Part shown: piece after piece, positions 42,646 through 51,999 of the stretch
How the letters are laid out: each line of letters starts with the position of its first letter
Numbering within the stretch: the stretch's first letter is position 1
Origin: Lutispora sp003527145
GTDB lineage: Bacteria > Bacillota > Clostridia > Lutisporales > Lutisporaceae
DNA: 64,000 bases
Assembly (NCBI GenBank): GCA_029983695.1
Contig: JASBZB010000015.1
Location: forward strand, 33,890-97,889
Direction of reading: 5' to 3'
Position numbers and translations under genes: made by a program
Notes under the pieces: model-generated
What the model saw: only the letters and a program-made list of their open reading frames with translations
Database searches by the model: none
What the model was told of the DNA's origin: nothing

Positions 42646-44641
42646 AAATCTTAAGCCCTGAGACTATATTGGCCAGTCTATCTGAGCTGTTTTTTGCCTT
42701 AAGGGCACCTTTCATTACATCTTGTGACTTTTCAGCAATGGCTGCGGACTTTTCGGCTATATTTTCTATTCCAACAGCTCCCTGGTTGGTAGCAGAGGTT
42801 ACTTCGCCTATGGCCTGCGCCATATTATGTATTGAAGCCATGAGCTCTTCTGCTGTAGAGCTGAAATCCGTTATCATATCATCTATATTTTTTACATCAA
42901 TATTATAATCCTCTGTAGCCTTCAGCATAGCTTTATAATCTTTTTCTACGTCGTGGGCCATAAAGCTCAAGAGCTCGTTGGAGCTTGAAGCCAGATTATC
43001 AACGGAGGATACTACCGCATGGGTTATGTTTTGTATTTCTGTTGCAGTGCTTTTCGAGTCCTCGGCGAGCTTTCTTATCTCGTCTGCTACAACTGCAAAG
43101 CCCTTCCCCGCTTCTCCTGCTCTTGCGGCTTCTATTGCTGCGTTTAGAGCAAGCAGGTTCGTTTGGGATGTAATTTGAAGTATGGCATCAGTCAAAGAAT
43201 TTATTTTTTCTACGGCTTTAGATTCGGTTAAAGCTGCTTCAAGCTTGTTTTTCGCCTCATTGAATTTTTTAATAGCATTTTCGTGAGATGCTAAAAAGCT
43301 GTTTCTCATTTGGCCTGTACGATTGCTTATATCATTAGCTGTAAGGGCTCCCTCCTGAGATTTAGAAGCAATATTGTCAACAGCCCTTTCTATTTCTACT
43401 GAGGAAGCACTCATCTCTTCTGAAGAAGCAGAGGTTTCTTCCATACTTGCTGATAACTCCTCCGTGGTGGCGGATATATCTTCAATATCTGCATTAAGCT
43501 GTTGAATGTATATGCCTGCTTCGTCAACAGCCATATTTGCATTGGCTGATTCTAGTTTTACATTTTCTACGATGCTTCGCAGATTATGTTGCATTATTTT
43601 TAGGGATCTTATGAGTATCCCTGTTTCATCTTTAGATTTAGCATACTTTTCAGCTATGACAGGTGTTAAATCGCCGGTAGAAAGTATTTCAAGATGCTGG
43701 GCTGCTGCTTTTATTGGTTTGCTTATGCTTCCTGCAACTATATATCCTGTGGCAATTGCTACTATTAGAAAGAGTAAAGAAGTTGCAAGTGTATTTCTTT
43801 TCAGGTCGTCCAGGCCGGCCAGCACTTCTGGTTTAGGGGCGGCTACTGCAAGAGACCATCCGGTTCCTTCAACGGGTGCGAAGCCCAGATACTTTATCTC
43901 CCCTCTGAATTCATATTCTCCTGCGCCGGTCTCACCTGCTATCATGCGCTTGTGCAGCTCTGCCAGGGGTACCAAAGCAGGGTCGGATTTGAGATTTTCG
44001 AAGGTATTATTGCGGTTTAAAACCAAGGATTCGTCCTGATGAGCAATATTATAATCCAGCTCATCAATCATGAAGGCTGCACCGGACTTCCCAAAGGTTA
44101 TCGATTTAGTTATTCCACTCAAACTGTTCCCGTCTGCTACGGCCACCATAACGCCTAAAATAGTAGAAGCTTTCTTTATAGGCACAGCATAGAAGAGCTC
44201 AACAGATTTTCCATCGGCGCTTACAATAGGTGAAGTTACCACTCTGCTGCCGCCGATTGCCTTTTTAAAGTAATCTGTATTGCTGATCCCCAAGGTAGAA
44301 CCGTCATTATAGTATATTTTGCCGTCTATACCTGCGATGCCTATTCTAAGATACTCATTCCTTGTGGCTTCTCTGTCCAGGACTGCTTTTTTTTCTTCCC
44401 AAGAAATGCTTTGATCCATAATTATATCATTGGATGCTATTATTTCCAGAGAGGTCAAGAGCCCGTCAATTTTGTTTTCCACTATTCCGGCAGCCTGAGT
44501 AGCCAGCTGCGGCAGAGTCTCGTTCACCTTTTCAATTAGGGCTTTTGATGAAGAAGAATATGATGCCAATCCAAGACCTAAACATACCACTAAGAGAAGT
44601 AAACCGAGAATAACCACAATTTTTGCTTTTAAGCTTTTCAT
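42644..44641 (-). CDS. Methyl-accepting chemotaxis protein with extracellular dCache domain
   Basis: A 665-residue transmembrane chemoreceptor. TM1 covers about 7-28, a double-Cache sensor about 35-275 (DYFKKAIGGSRVVTSPIVSA, ELFYAVPI, GWSLAVAAPKPE), and TM2 about 285-307. HAMP follows, then a signalling domain with the tip QTNLLALNAAIEAARAGE and FAVVADEIRKLAEDS. The ligand is unknown; the canonical amino-acid motif of dCache_1 is not evident. It faces the peptide transporter operon end-to-end, so it could guide cells to the same nutrients. TACACCTCC on the plus strand just before the start codon is its ribosome site read in reverse. Confidence 0.9.
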   Translation of the reverse strand: MKSLKAKIVVILGLLLLVVCLGLGLASYSSSSKALIEKVNETLPQLATQAAGIVENKIDGLLTSLEIIASNDIIMDQSISWEEKKAVLDREATRNEYLRIGIAGIDGKIYYNDGSTLGISNTDYFKKAIGGSRVVTSPIVSADGKSVELFYAVPIKKASTILGVMVAVADGNSLSGITKSITFGKSGAAFMIDELDYNIAHQDESLVLNRNNTFENLKSDPALVPLAELHKRMIAGETGAGEYEFRGEIKYLGFAPVEGTGWSLAVAAPKPEVLAGLDDLKRNTLATSLLFLIVAIATGYIVAGSISKPIKAAAQHLEILSTGDLTPVIAEKYAKSKDETGILIRSLKIMQHNLRSIVENVKLESANANMAVDEAGIYIQQLNADIEDISATTEELSASMEETSASSEEMSASSVEIERAVDNIASKSQEGALTANDISNRTGQMRNSFLASHENAIKKFNEAKNKLEAALTESKAVEKINSLTDAILQITSQTNLLALNAAIEAARAGEAGKGFAVVADEIRKLAEDSKSTATEIQNITHAVVSSVDNLASSSNELLSFMAHDVEKDYKAMLKATEDYNIDVKNIDDMITDFSSTAEELMASIHNMAQAIGEVTSATNQGAVGIENIAEKSAAIAEKSQDVMKGALKAKNSSDRLANIVSGLKI

Positions 44642-44803
44642 TTAATACACCTCCATTCATTATGTGACAAAAATAGACAAATTTTGCACACATCTTATTT
44701 TATCATTACGATTTTAAACTTTGAAGGTAAAAAATGCAAATTTCCAAATAATTTAGCGAAAATTGTTGAAATATATTTCATTGTGTCGAATAACCTGCCA
44801 GGT

Positions 44804-44831
44804 ACGGTTCCCGATGGCTCATTTTCTCGCA
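44804..44831. repeat. REP-like element, half copy
   Basis: ACGGTTCCCGATGGCTCATT and the following TTCTCGCA match the right half of the palindromes at 26968 and 59195, including the TTTTCGCA-like tail seen at 27001-27008. The left arm is missing. Confidence 0.55.
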
Positions 44832-44853
44832 CATAAACGCCTTTCGCATATAT

Positions 44854-44881
44854 TTGCTTTTTTGTTTTTATATGATAGAAT
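44854..44881 (+). promoter_or_regulatory. Candidate sigma-A promoter with extended -10 for the second hydrolase gene
   Basis: TTGCTT at 44854-44859, then TGATAGAAT with -10 core at 44876-44881 (16-base spacing). Confidence 0.5.
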
Positions 44882-44931
44882 CTGGGTAGGAGTGGAAATA
44901 TTATGCGGTATGATAAGGGGGTTATTTAAAA

Positions 44932-45642
44932 TTGAGGCCAATGATCGGATTGACCACATTTATTGAATCAAAGGGGACATCCAGGTACAGTTCTTTGTGC
45001 TGTACGTATATCGATGCAATAATCCGGGCGGGGGGAATTCCTGTATTGATTCCCATAACGGAGGATAAAGAATGCCTGCTCAAGTATATAGATGCCATAG
45101 ACGGCATAATATTTACAGGCGGAGAGGATGTGTCGCCTTTATATTTCGGTGAAAATCCCATAAAAGAAATCGGCTCCATATCCTGTGAGAGAGATGCCTG
45201 TGAGATGTTCCTGTTTAAAGAGGCCTATGATCTGGACATGCCTATTCTGGGCATATGCAGAGGATCTCAGATGATCAATGTCGCTTTAGGCGGCAGCCTC
45301 TATCAGGATATCAATGCACAGGTCAAGGACTCTTTGGGGCATAGTCCTGAATGCGGTCCCAGCGATCAGGTTTATCATATGGTAAAGATAGAAAAGGATA
45401 GCAAGCTTTATAACATATTTGAAAATGATACAATTGCCATAAATTCCTTTCATCATCAATCGGTAAAGGAGCTCGGCAAAGGCTTGAAAGCTGCGGCCTT
45501 TTCCTATGACGGCATAATCGAGGCCACGGAATCCGCGGAGAAAGCCTTTGTCGTAGGAGTTCAATGGCATCCGGAAGCCCTGGCACCAAAACATCCCATA
45601 TTCATGAAGCTTTTTGAAGAATTTATAAGTCAATGCAGATAG
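44932..45642 (+). CDS. Gamma-glutamyl-gamma-aminobutyrate hydrolase family, second copy
   Basis: A 236-residue class I glutamine-amidotransferase-like hydrolase with DGIIFTGGEDVSPLYF, nucleophile Cys in ILGICRGSQ, SFHHQ and catalytic VQWHPE. It starts at TTG 44932: this gives MRPMIGLT, the same beginning as the paralogue at 36089 (MRPLIGIT), and AAGGGGG lies upstream. The two proteins align along their length but are clearly diverged. It is a single-gene unit with its own promoter, closed by a terminator. Confidence 0.85.
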   Translation: MRPMIGLTTFIESKGTSRYSSLCCTYIDAIIRAGGIPVLIPITEDKECLLKYIDAIDGIIFTGGEDVSPLYFGENPIKEIGSISCERDACEMFLFKEAYDLDMPILGICRGSQMINVALGGSLYQDINAQVKDSLGHSPECGPSDQVYHMVKIEKDSKLYNIFENDTIAINSFHHQSVKELGKGLKAAAFSYDGIIEATESAEKAFVVGVQWHPEALAPKHPIFMKLFEEFISQCR

Positions 45643-45648
45643 AAACAG

Positions 45649-45686
45649 GCCGTCGGAGACGCGTAAAGCTGACCCGACGGCTTTAT
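45649..45686 (+). terminator. Terminator after the second hydrolase gene
   Basis: GCCGTCGG (45649-45656) pairs with CCGACGGC (45674-45681), followed by TTTATT. Confidence 0.8.
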
Positions 45687-45798
45687 TCCTGTCAATTTTA
45701 CATTATTATTACAAATATCCTTCTTAGCGTTTTTTATGCTTTGTTCCACATAGTATAAATTGAGTGGAAAATCATAGAAGAAGATAAGGAGGATTTTT

Positions 45799-48700
45799 AT
45801 GAGAAAGTTGCTTGCTTTCTTATTAGCCTTTACCATAGCCTTTTCTGCAGCGGGTTATATGGACAGCTATGCTGCAGCATCAGTGAGTGCTGAAGTAAAC
45901 GCCCTTGTGGATATTGGTATGTTGGTAGGGGACGGAAATGGGGTAACCAGGGAGTACACACAAAAAGAGATGACAAGGCTTACGGCGGCAATATCCATAT
46001 TAAAGCTGAGAGGGCTGTATGATGATGCTGTTGATTACGAAGGCTACGCTAATTTTGCGGATAGTGATGAAGTAAAATGGGCAGAAGGAAAGAATATAAT
46101 GGCTTATTTGAAGGCCAATCCGAACTTGGGGTTCATCGGAGATGAGAGGGGGCGGTTCGGTCCCTACAGTAATATAAGCGAACAGTCCTACTACAAGGTT
46201 TTGTTGGAAACTTTAGGATATAAACAGGATGGGGCAGGGGCGTCAGGTGATTTCCCCTGGAGCGATACCTTCAAATTTGCCGCATCCATAGGCTTGAAGC
46301 CGGCTAAGGCAGGTATATTCACCGTTGATCTTCTGGCTAAGGCTACTGTAGCAGCATTGAAGACCGGCACCAAGAGAGGCAGGATATATATCAATGTGCT
46401 CATAGACACAGGGAAGATAAGGAGAGCAAGAGCTTCGGCCGCGGGCCTCATCAACGATATGACGGATGCGGAGGTAAAGAGCGTAAGGGCTGTGGGAAAT
46501 ACTGTGGTAGAAGTGGTATTCAAAGAGGAAATAGAGCGATATGAGGGAGAAAACCTTGATAATTACTCTATAGAAGGATTGACAGTCAAGTCTGCCGCTT
46601 TAGCAGGGGAGGATAGAGTAAGGCTTGTGACCTCGGCCCAATCATCGGGAAAGCTTTACACATTGAAAATAGGCGATGAGAAAATAAAATTTACCGGAGT
46701 CGCAAAGGTATCCGGCTCTCCCAGGATAAAGAGCGTCAAAAGCGAAGATGTTGAGACGGTGATAGTTGAATTTGACAAGGAGCTGGATCTTGCAACAGCG
46801 GCGGATATTTCAAATTATTCGATATCAGGCGTAGAGATAGATAGAGCAGAGCTGGAGGGTAAAAAGGTCACCTTGACCACTTATGGCTTGGCAGGGAGAA
46901 AACAGTATACAGTCAAGGTCAGAGATATAAAATCAATAGACGGTGTGGCGCTGAAATCCGATAGCAAGTCTTTTTACACCAGATTGGATACCACTCCGCC
47001 ATCCTTGAAGGATGCAAAGGCAGAGACAAACCAGCGGGTTGTAGTAAAGTTTTCTGAGGCAGTAACGAGAGCTTCAGCAGAGGATCTGATGAATTACCTG
47101 ATAAAAAGCAGCAGCGGAGAGCTTGAAATCCTGGAAGCAAGGCTGACCGGCGATGATGAGGATACTGTGGAGCTGACTGCGGAATCTCAGAAGTCCGGCT
47201 CCAAATGTGAACTCACCGTAGAAAATATAGTGGATAAGACAAAAGCGGCAAATATTATGAAGAGGCCTGCCAAGAAAACCTTCTATGGCATGAGGATAGA
47301 TACAACACCTCCTCAGCTTTCCAAAGCCGATTTGAAGGTGCTGTCCAGAAGCCATATACAAGCAGCATTCACCGACAGCAGCAGGATCGATGAGGCTGCG
47401 GTCCTGGATCCGGGCAGCTATGAGGTGACCAAAAATGACAGGTACAAGGAAAGCATCTATGTGGAAGATGTGGAGAAGGTTTCCTATGCTGACGGCAAAT
47501 TCAAGGTCATGCTGAGGGTAGAAGACCTTACCATCAGCAGCTCATATACCGTGACGGCTTATAATATAGCCGATGAATTCGGCAACACATTGGAGAGGAA
47601 CAACAGCGGGACTGTAAATGTTGCCAGGGATGACTTTGCAGCGGCTACGGTCAAGGATTACAAGGTTGTTGGGGGAAGCAAGCTGGAGATATACTTTACA
47701 AAGCCCCTGGATGAAGAAAGTGCAGAGGATATATCCAATTATGAAATAAATAATTCCATAGGCGCTCCTATAGAAGCAGTCTATAAGGATGAAAAGGTCA
47801 CATTGGAAACAGCGTCTATGACAGAAGGCAAGATATATAAGATCGCTATTGACGGTGTGAAGGATCTGACGGGGAACAGGCTGAAGCTCAGCTTTGAATT
47901 CAGGGCTATGGCAGGAGAAAACGACTTTCAGGGACCCAGGCTCGAGTATGTATATTCGGTGAATAAATATGTGGTGGCTGCATCCTTCGATAAGCCGGTG
48001 AGATACACGGCAAGCTTGTTGCCTTTACCATAACCTCGCCCAGATCTATAGATGACAGCAAGGATTATAAGGTTGACATAAGCAAGATATTGACTGATAA
48101 ACACGGCATCAAAGCAGAGAACACCCACAGCGGCTATACCATGCTCTACGGCGAATACAAGGACGAAGATAAGCCTTATATATTAACTGTTTCTGCCGCA
48201 GACAGGATGACGGTAGAGATCGAGTACAGCGAAACCATAGGCTATGAAGGCAGATATACGATCAAGAATACGGATGATTATGCCAGATACAGGACTATAA
48301 GCAATTCACTGAAAAAGATCGACCGGAACAGGGTTATATTATCTTTGGGCCAGCCTTTGGAAAGCAGTTATGAATACATCCTCATCATAGATTCCCAGGC
48401 CAAGGACCTGGTGGGCAATACAAGCGAAGACATCAGAGGGGACGAATTCTATTTCATGGGCACTGATCTGGCTCCTGTGAAGGTGCCGGACCTGGATGAG
48501 GAAGAGGACCGGCTGGCGGCAGGGGCCGTTAAGGCGGCGCTGGAGGCGAGAGCCGGGGCTGTAAGAAATAAAATCGAGAAGGCAGTTGAGGCTATTAGAG
48601 AAGTCAGAGATGAAATATCAAATGTAAAAGATATGCCTGATGTGGAAGATGCCAGGGCTTGGCTGACAGGGGATAAGCTGTCATTCAGCCCCATATATGC

Positions 48701-49001
48701 AGCCCATCATAAAGAGCCGAGGATCTTAGCACTTAAGTCCCATGCAAACGGAGCAAGTTATAGATTTGCAGAGGCAGACACCGTGGTTTATGGAAGATTT
48801 GCCAGGCCTGGAGGAAAGAAAGAAGAAAAGGCGGCATCTCTGGAAATAATGAAGGGCACCGGAGATATAAAAATTACAAGGGGTAAATATGACGCAGTCA
48901 TTACCTTCAAGGTTAAAATTTCAAAAGGGAAAGCCGTGGCTGAAAAGCTGTTTAAGGTGAATATACCTGCAACCGGCAATGTGACGGTAGAAGCACTCTA
49001 G
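45799..49001 (+). pseudogene. S-layer-like surface protein with Ig-like repeats, single frameshift
   Basis: A signal peptide (residues about 1-27, ending DSYAAA) and a degenerate SLH-like start (LVDIGMLVGDG, TRLTAAISILKLRG) are followed by six or more Ig-like (SbsA/Big-type) modules of about 95 residues. Each contains phrases such as VEVVFKEEIE, YSIEGLTV, TLKIGDE. The frame ends at 48033 after PVRYTASLLPLP. Sequence of the same kind resumes in the -1 frame (VE-IHGKLVAFTITSP) and runs to 49001. Loss of one G near 48000 (GTG-GAG) explains it. It would be a cell-wall surface protein when intact. Sequencing error is an alternative. A GGAGG site precedes the ATG. Confidence 0.75.
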
Positions 49002-49023
49002 AAGGTTCAGGCTGAAGCTCTGA

Positions 49024-50157
49024 GAGCCTCCTCCTATTTACAACGCTGTTAACAAAATGCAGGATATTACTTCTATGGAGAGCGATATTTCTTTTAGCAT
49101 TACTATGACGGGAGAAGGCTTCTCTGAAGAAGAACAGAAGAGTCTACAACAAGTAACCAGTATGATGAATCCTCTGGAAATTAATATGCACCAAAAAATG
49201 GTACAAAATGAAGAAAAGACTTCCGCCAGAGGTGCAGTAGATACCAATTTAAGCTTTTCAGGTATGACCATGGACATGAAAGTATGGGTTGATACAGATA
49301 TGTCCGGCGATAAACCTAAATTAATAGAAATCATCAAGATGCCGCCGCTTATTATGAATTCTATGTATCCGGAAGATAATACTAAAGAATATTTAGTATA
49401 TGATTTTTATAAGATAATGGGTGAAACTCAAGAACAGATCAATGTTAATGAGGTTTTTAAATTCTCTAAGGAAATGCAGTCTCAAATTGCCAAGTTCATC
49501 AAAGATTCTCAGGAAAAATTCAATCCTGGATTTGAGGTAGCAAAATATAAGGAAAAAAGAACTGTTGATGGAAAAGAATTATCTATTTACGAAGTGAAAT
49601 TAGATGACGCAGCTTTCAAAAATCTTGTAAGATATACAGTAAATTATGCAATTGATAGCAAAGATACTATAGAGTTTATAGAACAGTATATGGATTTAGT
49701 ATCAAAAATTGTAGATACAAATGCAAAGCAAGAGCCGCAGTTAAATCAAGAAAAAGTCAACCTGGAATCGGATGAATTAAAAAAAGAGCTGCCGAGTTTA
49801 AAGGAAAAGTTTAACAGCTTTATGGATACTTTCAAAGACGTAAAGATTATAGGAGATAAGGGTATCATACTGGAATACGGCATCAATAGCGATGGATATA
49901 TTGCTCATGAAGCCGGAAGCATTCCCTTGGAAGTTAATATTAAAGCCATAGGGAAAGCCATGGGAGAAGAGGAGCCGGCGAGCAAAGGCATACTGAAGCT
50001 GGATATGAGCTTCAGCACAAAGGTTTATAATATAAATGCTCCTATGCAGATAGATATGCCAGTGGTAAATGAGAGCAATTCCATAGACATAACGGATATT
50101 ATGAATAAGAGCATGAATACGAATACAGAAGTGAATATGAACACAGATATGAATTAA
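49024..50157 (+). pseudogene. 5'-truncated secreted protein of unknown function
   Basis: The open frame begins after a stop at 49021 with PPPIYNAVNKMQDITSMESD and ends ...MNTNTEVNMNTDMN, about 377 codons. The ATG at 49057 has no ribosome site, and the preceding NAVNKMQDI reads as an interior segment of proteins that measure substrate-like mature lipoproteins (LppX/LolA-like or DUF of clostridial S-layer-associated proteins). Signal peptide and N-terminal domain are missing, so the gene looks like a fragment joined behind the frameshifted S-layer-like gene. Acidic, Met-rich, no membrane helix. I do not recognise a function. Confidence 0.55.
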
Positions 50158-50159
50158 TT

Positions 50160-50190
50160 AAAAAACCCGGAAATTCCGGGTTTTTTATTT
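50160..50190. terminator. Intrinsic terminator after the truncated gene
   Basis: AAAAACCCGGAA pairs with TTCCGGGTTTTT with a minimal loop; T-run on both sides. Confidence 0.85.
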
Positions 50191-50204
50191 TTATCACTAA
50201 ACTA

Positions 50205-50250
50205 ACATTCAGTGGGGGTTGAATCCCCCTCTGAATGAAGTCTCGTTCAA
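50205..50250. repeat. Dispersed palindromic repeat, copy 2
   Basis: ACATTCAGTGGGGGTTGAAT and following CCCCCTCTGAATG form the hairpin, then AAGTCTCGTTCAA as in copy 1 at 1029. The last bases (TCA at 50247-50249) supply the stop codon of the minus-strand speE gene, so the element sits at the exact end of that gene. Confidence 0.75.
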
Positions 50251-51095
50251 GCTTCTTCCAGCATTTTTATAACATAATTTGGCAGAGCGAAGGAGGCTTT
50301 GTGGAGCTCCGTGTTATAATACTCAGTCTCCAGCCCCAAGCTGTTCCATGCCTTGTCATCCAGATCCTTCACAGGATCATATTTCTTTGATGCAAATCCA
50401 AAGAGCCAATGCCCTGATGCATAGGTGGGTATATGAATCTGGTATACCTTGGCTATGGGGAAAAACTGCTTTATTCTTTTATGAGTTCTCTTCATCAAGC
50501 TTGCGGTGTTTTCATAATAAGGGCTTTCATGCTGATTCACCAGTATGCCGTCATCCTTCAAGGCTTCAAAGCAGTTTTTGTAGAATGCTTCTGTGAAGAG
50601 GCCTTCTCCCGGTCCTATGGGGTCTGTAGAATCAACGATTATCAGATCATATTCCTTATGCTTGGTGCTGATAAACTTTATGCCGTCTTCATAAAAAAGC
50701 TTCACTCTTGGATCATCCAGCTTTGATGACGTCTGCGGCAGGAAATCCCTGCAGCACTCAACGACTCTTTGGTCTATTTCAACCATTTCAATGCTTTCAA
50801 CAGCGCTGTATCTGGTCAGCTCCCTTACAGAGCCCCCATCACCGCCGCCGATGACCAGAACCTTTTTGATATCGGGATTGGCAGCCATAGGCACATGTAC
50901 TATCATATCGTGATAGATAAATTCGTCCCTCTGGGTAAGCATGATTATGCCGTCTAAAGCAAAAACTCGTCCGAATTCATAGGTGTCCAGGAAATCTATT
51001 CTTTGAAAAGGGCTTTGTTCGCTGAATATATGCTTATCTACTTTCATTGTAAAACGCACATTATCCGTGTGCTCTTCTGTAAACCAGAGTTCCAT
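50247..51095 (-). CDS. speE: Spermidine synthase (polyamine aminopropyltransferase)
   Basis: A 282-residue SpeE of normal length. Motifs are LDGIIMLTQRDEFIYHDMIVHVP, the nucleotide-binding VLVIGGGDGGSVRELTRY, the acidic VEIDQRVVE and VDSTDPIGPGEGLFTEAFY. It transfers the aminopropyl group of decarboxylated S-adenosylmethionine to putrescine. MELWFTEEHTDNVRF is the canonical start, with GGAGG before the ATG at 51095; the longer ORF to 51134 adds an unlike leader. It is 19 bases after speD, so the two work together. Confidence 0.93.
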   Translation of the reverse strand: MELWFTEEHTDNVRFTMKVDKHIFSEQSPFQRIDFLDTYEFGRVFALDGIIMLTQRDEFIYHDMIVHVPMAANPDIKKVLVIGGGDGGSVRELTRYSAVESIEMVEIDQRVVECCRDFLPQTSSKLDDPRVKLFYEDGIKFISTKHKEYDLIIVDSTDPIGPGEGLFTEAFYKNCFEALKDDGILVNQHESPYYENTASLMKRTHKRIKQFFPIAKVYQIHIPTYASGHWLFGFASKKYDPVKDLDDKAWNSLGLETEYYNTELHKASFALPNYVIKMLEEA

Positions 51096-51114
51096 TTCAA
51101 ACCTCCTCAACTGA

Positions 51115-51939
51115 TTATTCTTCCATACGGTCATAGATGTTAAGGCCGTGATATATTTCTATCATTTCTTTGGAGAGCTTATTTCTTATGCTGCGTCTTT
51201 CCTCAGGGTTCAAATCATAAGGGTCTGTATTAAACAGATAGTTGTTTAAATCGATTTCCTTTATCATCATCTTGGTGTGAAATATATTGGAATTATACAC
51301 GTTTACATCTATTGCGTCGTATTTTTTCAGAGTCTCATTGTTTATATAATTTTGTATTGAACTCATCCCATGATCCATGAAGTATTTATGCCCATTTACA
51401 TCCCTGGTAAAACCCCTGACCCTGTAATCAATGGTTATTATATCTGAGTCAAAGCTGCTTATGAGAAAATTTAAGGCATTTAATGGCGATATTTCACCGC
51501 AGGTTGAAACATCAATATCTACTCTGAATGTAGAAACATCATTGTCCGGATGGCTTTCCGGGTAGGAATGAACCGTAACATGACTTTTATCTAAATGCGC
51601 CACAACACAATCTCTCAAGTGCGACAGATCACCTTTGTTGCAGGAAGGATCGATGGAATTACAGGGCATTCCGTCTTCTGTAATGAGGATTGCAACACTT
51701 GCCCCCTGAGGATCATAATCCTGCTTGGAAATATTGAGTATATTGGCCCCTATTATTTTGGTCACTTCGCAAAGGATATTTGTCAAGCGCTCCGAGTTGT
51801 ATTGCTCGTCGATATAGGTAATATAGTCATTTTTGTCCCTTTCAGTTTTAGCATAACAGATATCATAAATGTTAAAGCTCAAAGTTTTTGTCAGATTATT
51901 AAATCCGTACAGACTTATTTTTTGGTTCAACCCTAACAT
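51115..51939 (-). CDS. speD: S-adenosylmethionine decarboxylase proenzyme
   Basis: A 274-residue SpeD of the E. coli type (about 264 residues). Ser119 in LDKSHVTVHSYPES is the self-cleavage residue that becomes the pyruvoyl group. The product, decarboxylated S-adenosylmethionine, feeds SpeE. MLGLNQKISLYGFNNL matches the family start, with AAGGAAAGGG upstream of the ATG at 51939; the ORF up to 51978 would add 13 residues. It follows the TolC-like gene by 60 bases on the same strand and could be read from the exporter transcript. Note this is the second pyruvoyl enzyme in the window, unrelated to PrdA. Confidence 0.93.
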   Translation of the reverse strand: MLGLNQKISLYGFNNLTKTLSFNIYDICYAKTERDKNDYITYIDEQYNSERLTNILCEVTKIIGANILNISKQDYDPQGASVAILITEDGMPCNSIDPSCNKGDLSHLRDCVVAHLDKSHVTVHSYPESHPDNDVSTFRVDIDVSTCGEISPLNALNFLISSFDSDIITIDYRVRGFTRDVNGHKYFMDHGMSSIQNYINNETLKKYDAIDVNVYNSNIFHTKMMIKEIDLNNYLFNTDPYDLNPEERRSIRNKLSKEMIEIYHGLNIYDRMEE

Positions 51940-51999
51940 CACGACCCTTTCCTTCTGATTTGTATATAATGTTAACATAAGGTAGGCCCCTAGTTCAAG

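Noticed and set aside
43506..44039. Plus-strand ORF of 177 codons inside the chemoreceptor at 42644
   Set aside because: Shadow of the chemoreceptor; Ser/Ala-rich product without motif or ribosome site.
44763..44966. Small plus-strand ORF before the second hydrolase gene
   Set aside because: It contains a REP-like half element and the promoter of the next gene, overlaps that gene start, and lacks a ribosome site.
48090..49001. Independent gene starting at ATG 48090
   Set aside because: Sequence upstream of this ATG in the same frame (IHGKLVAFTITSP) continues the Ig-like pattern of the preceding gene; no ribosome site. It is the far side of a frameshift.
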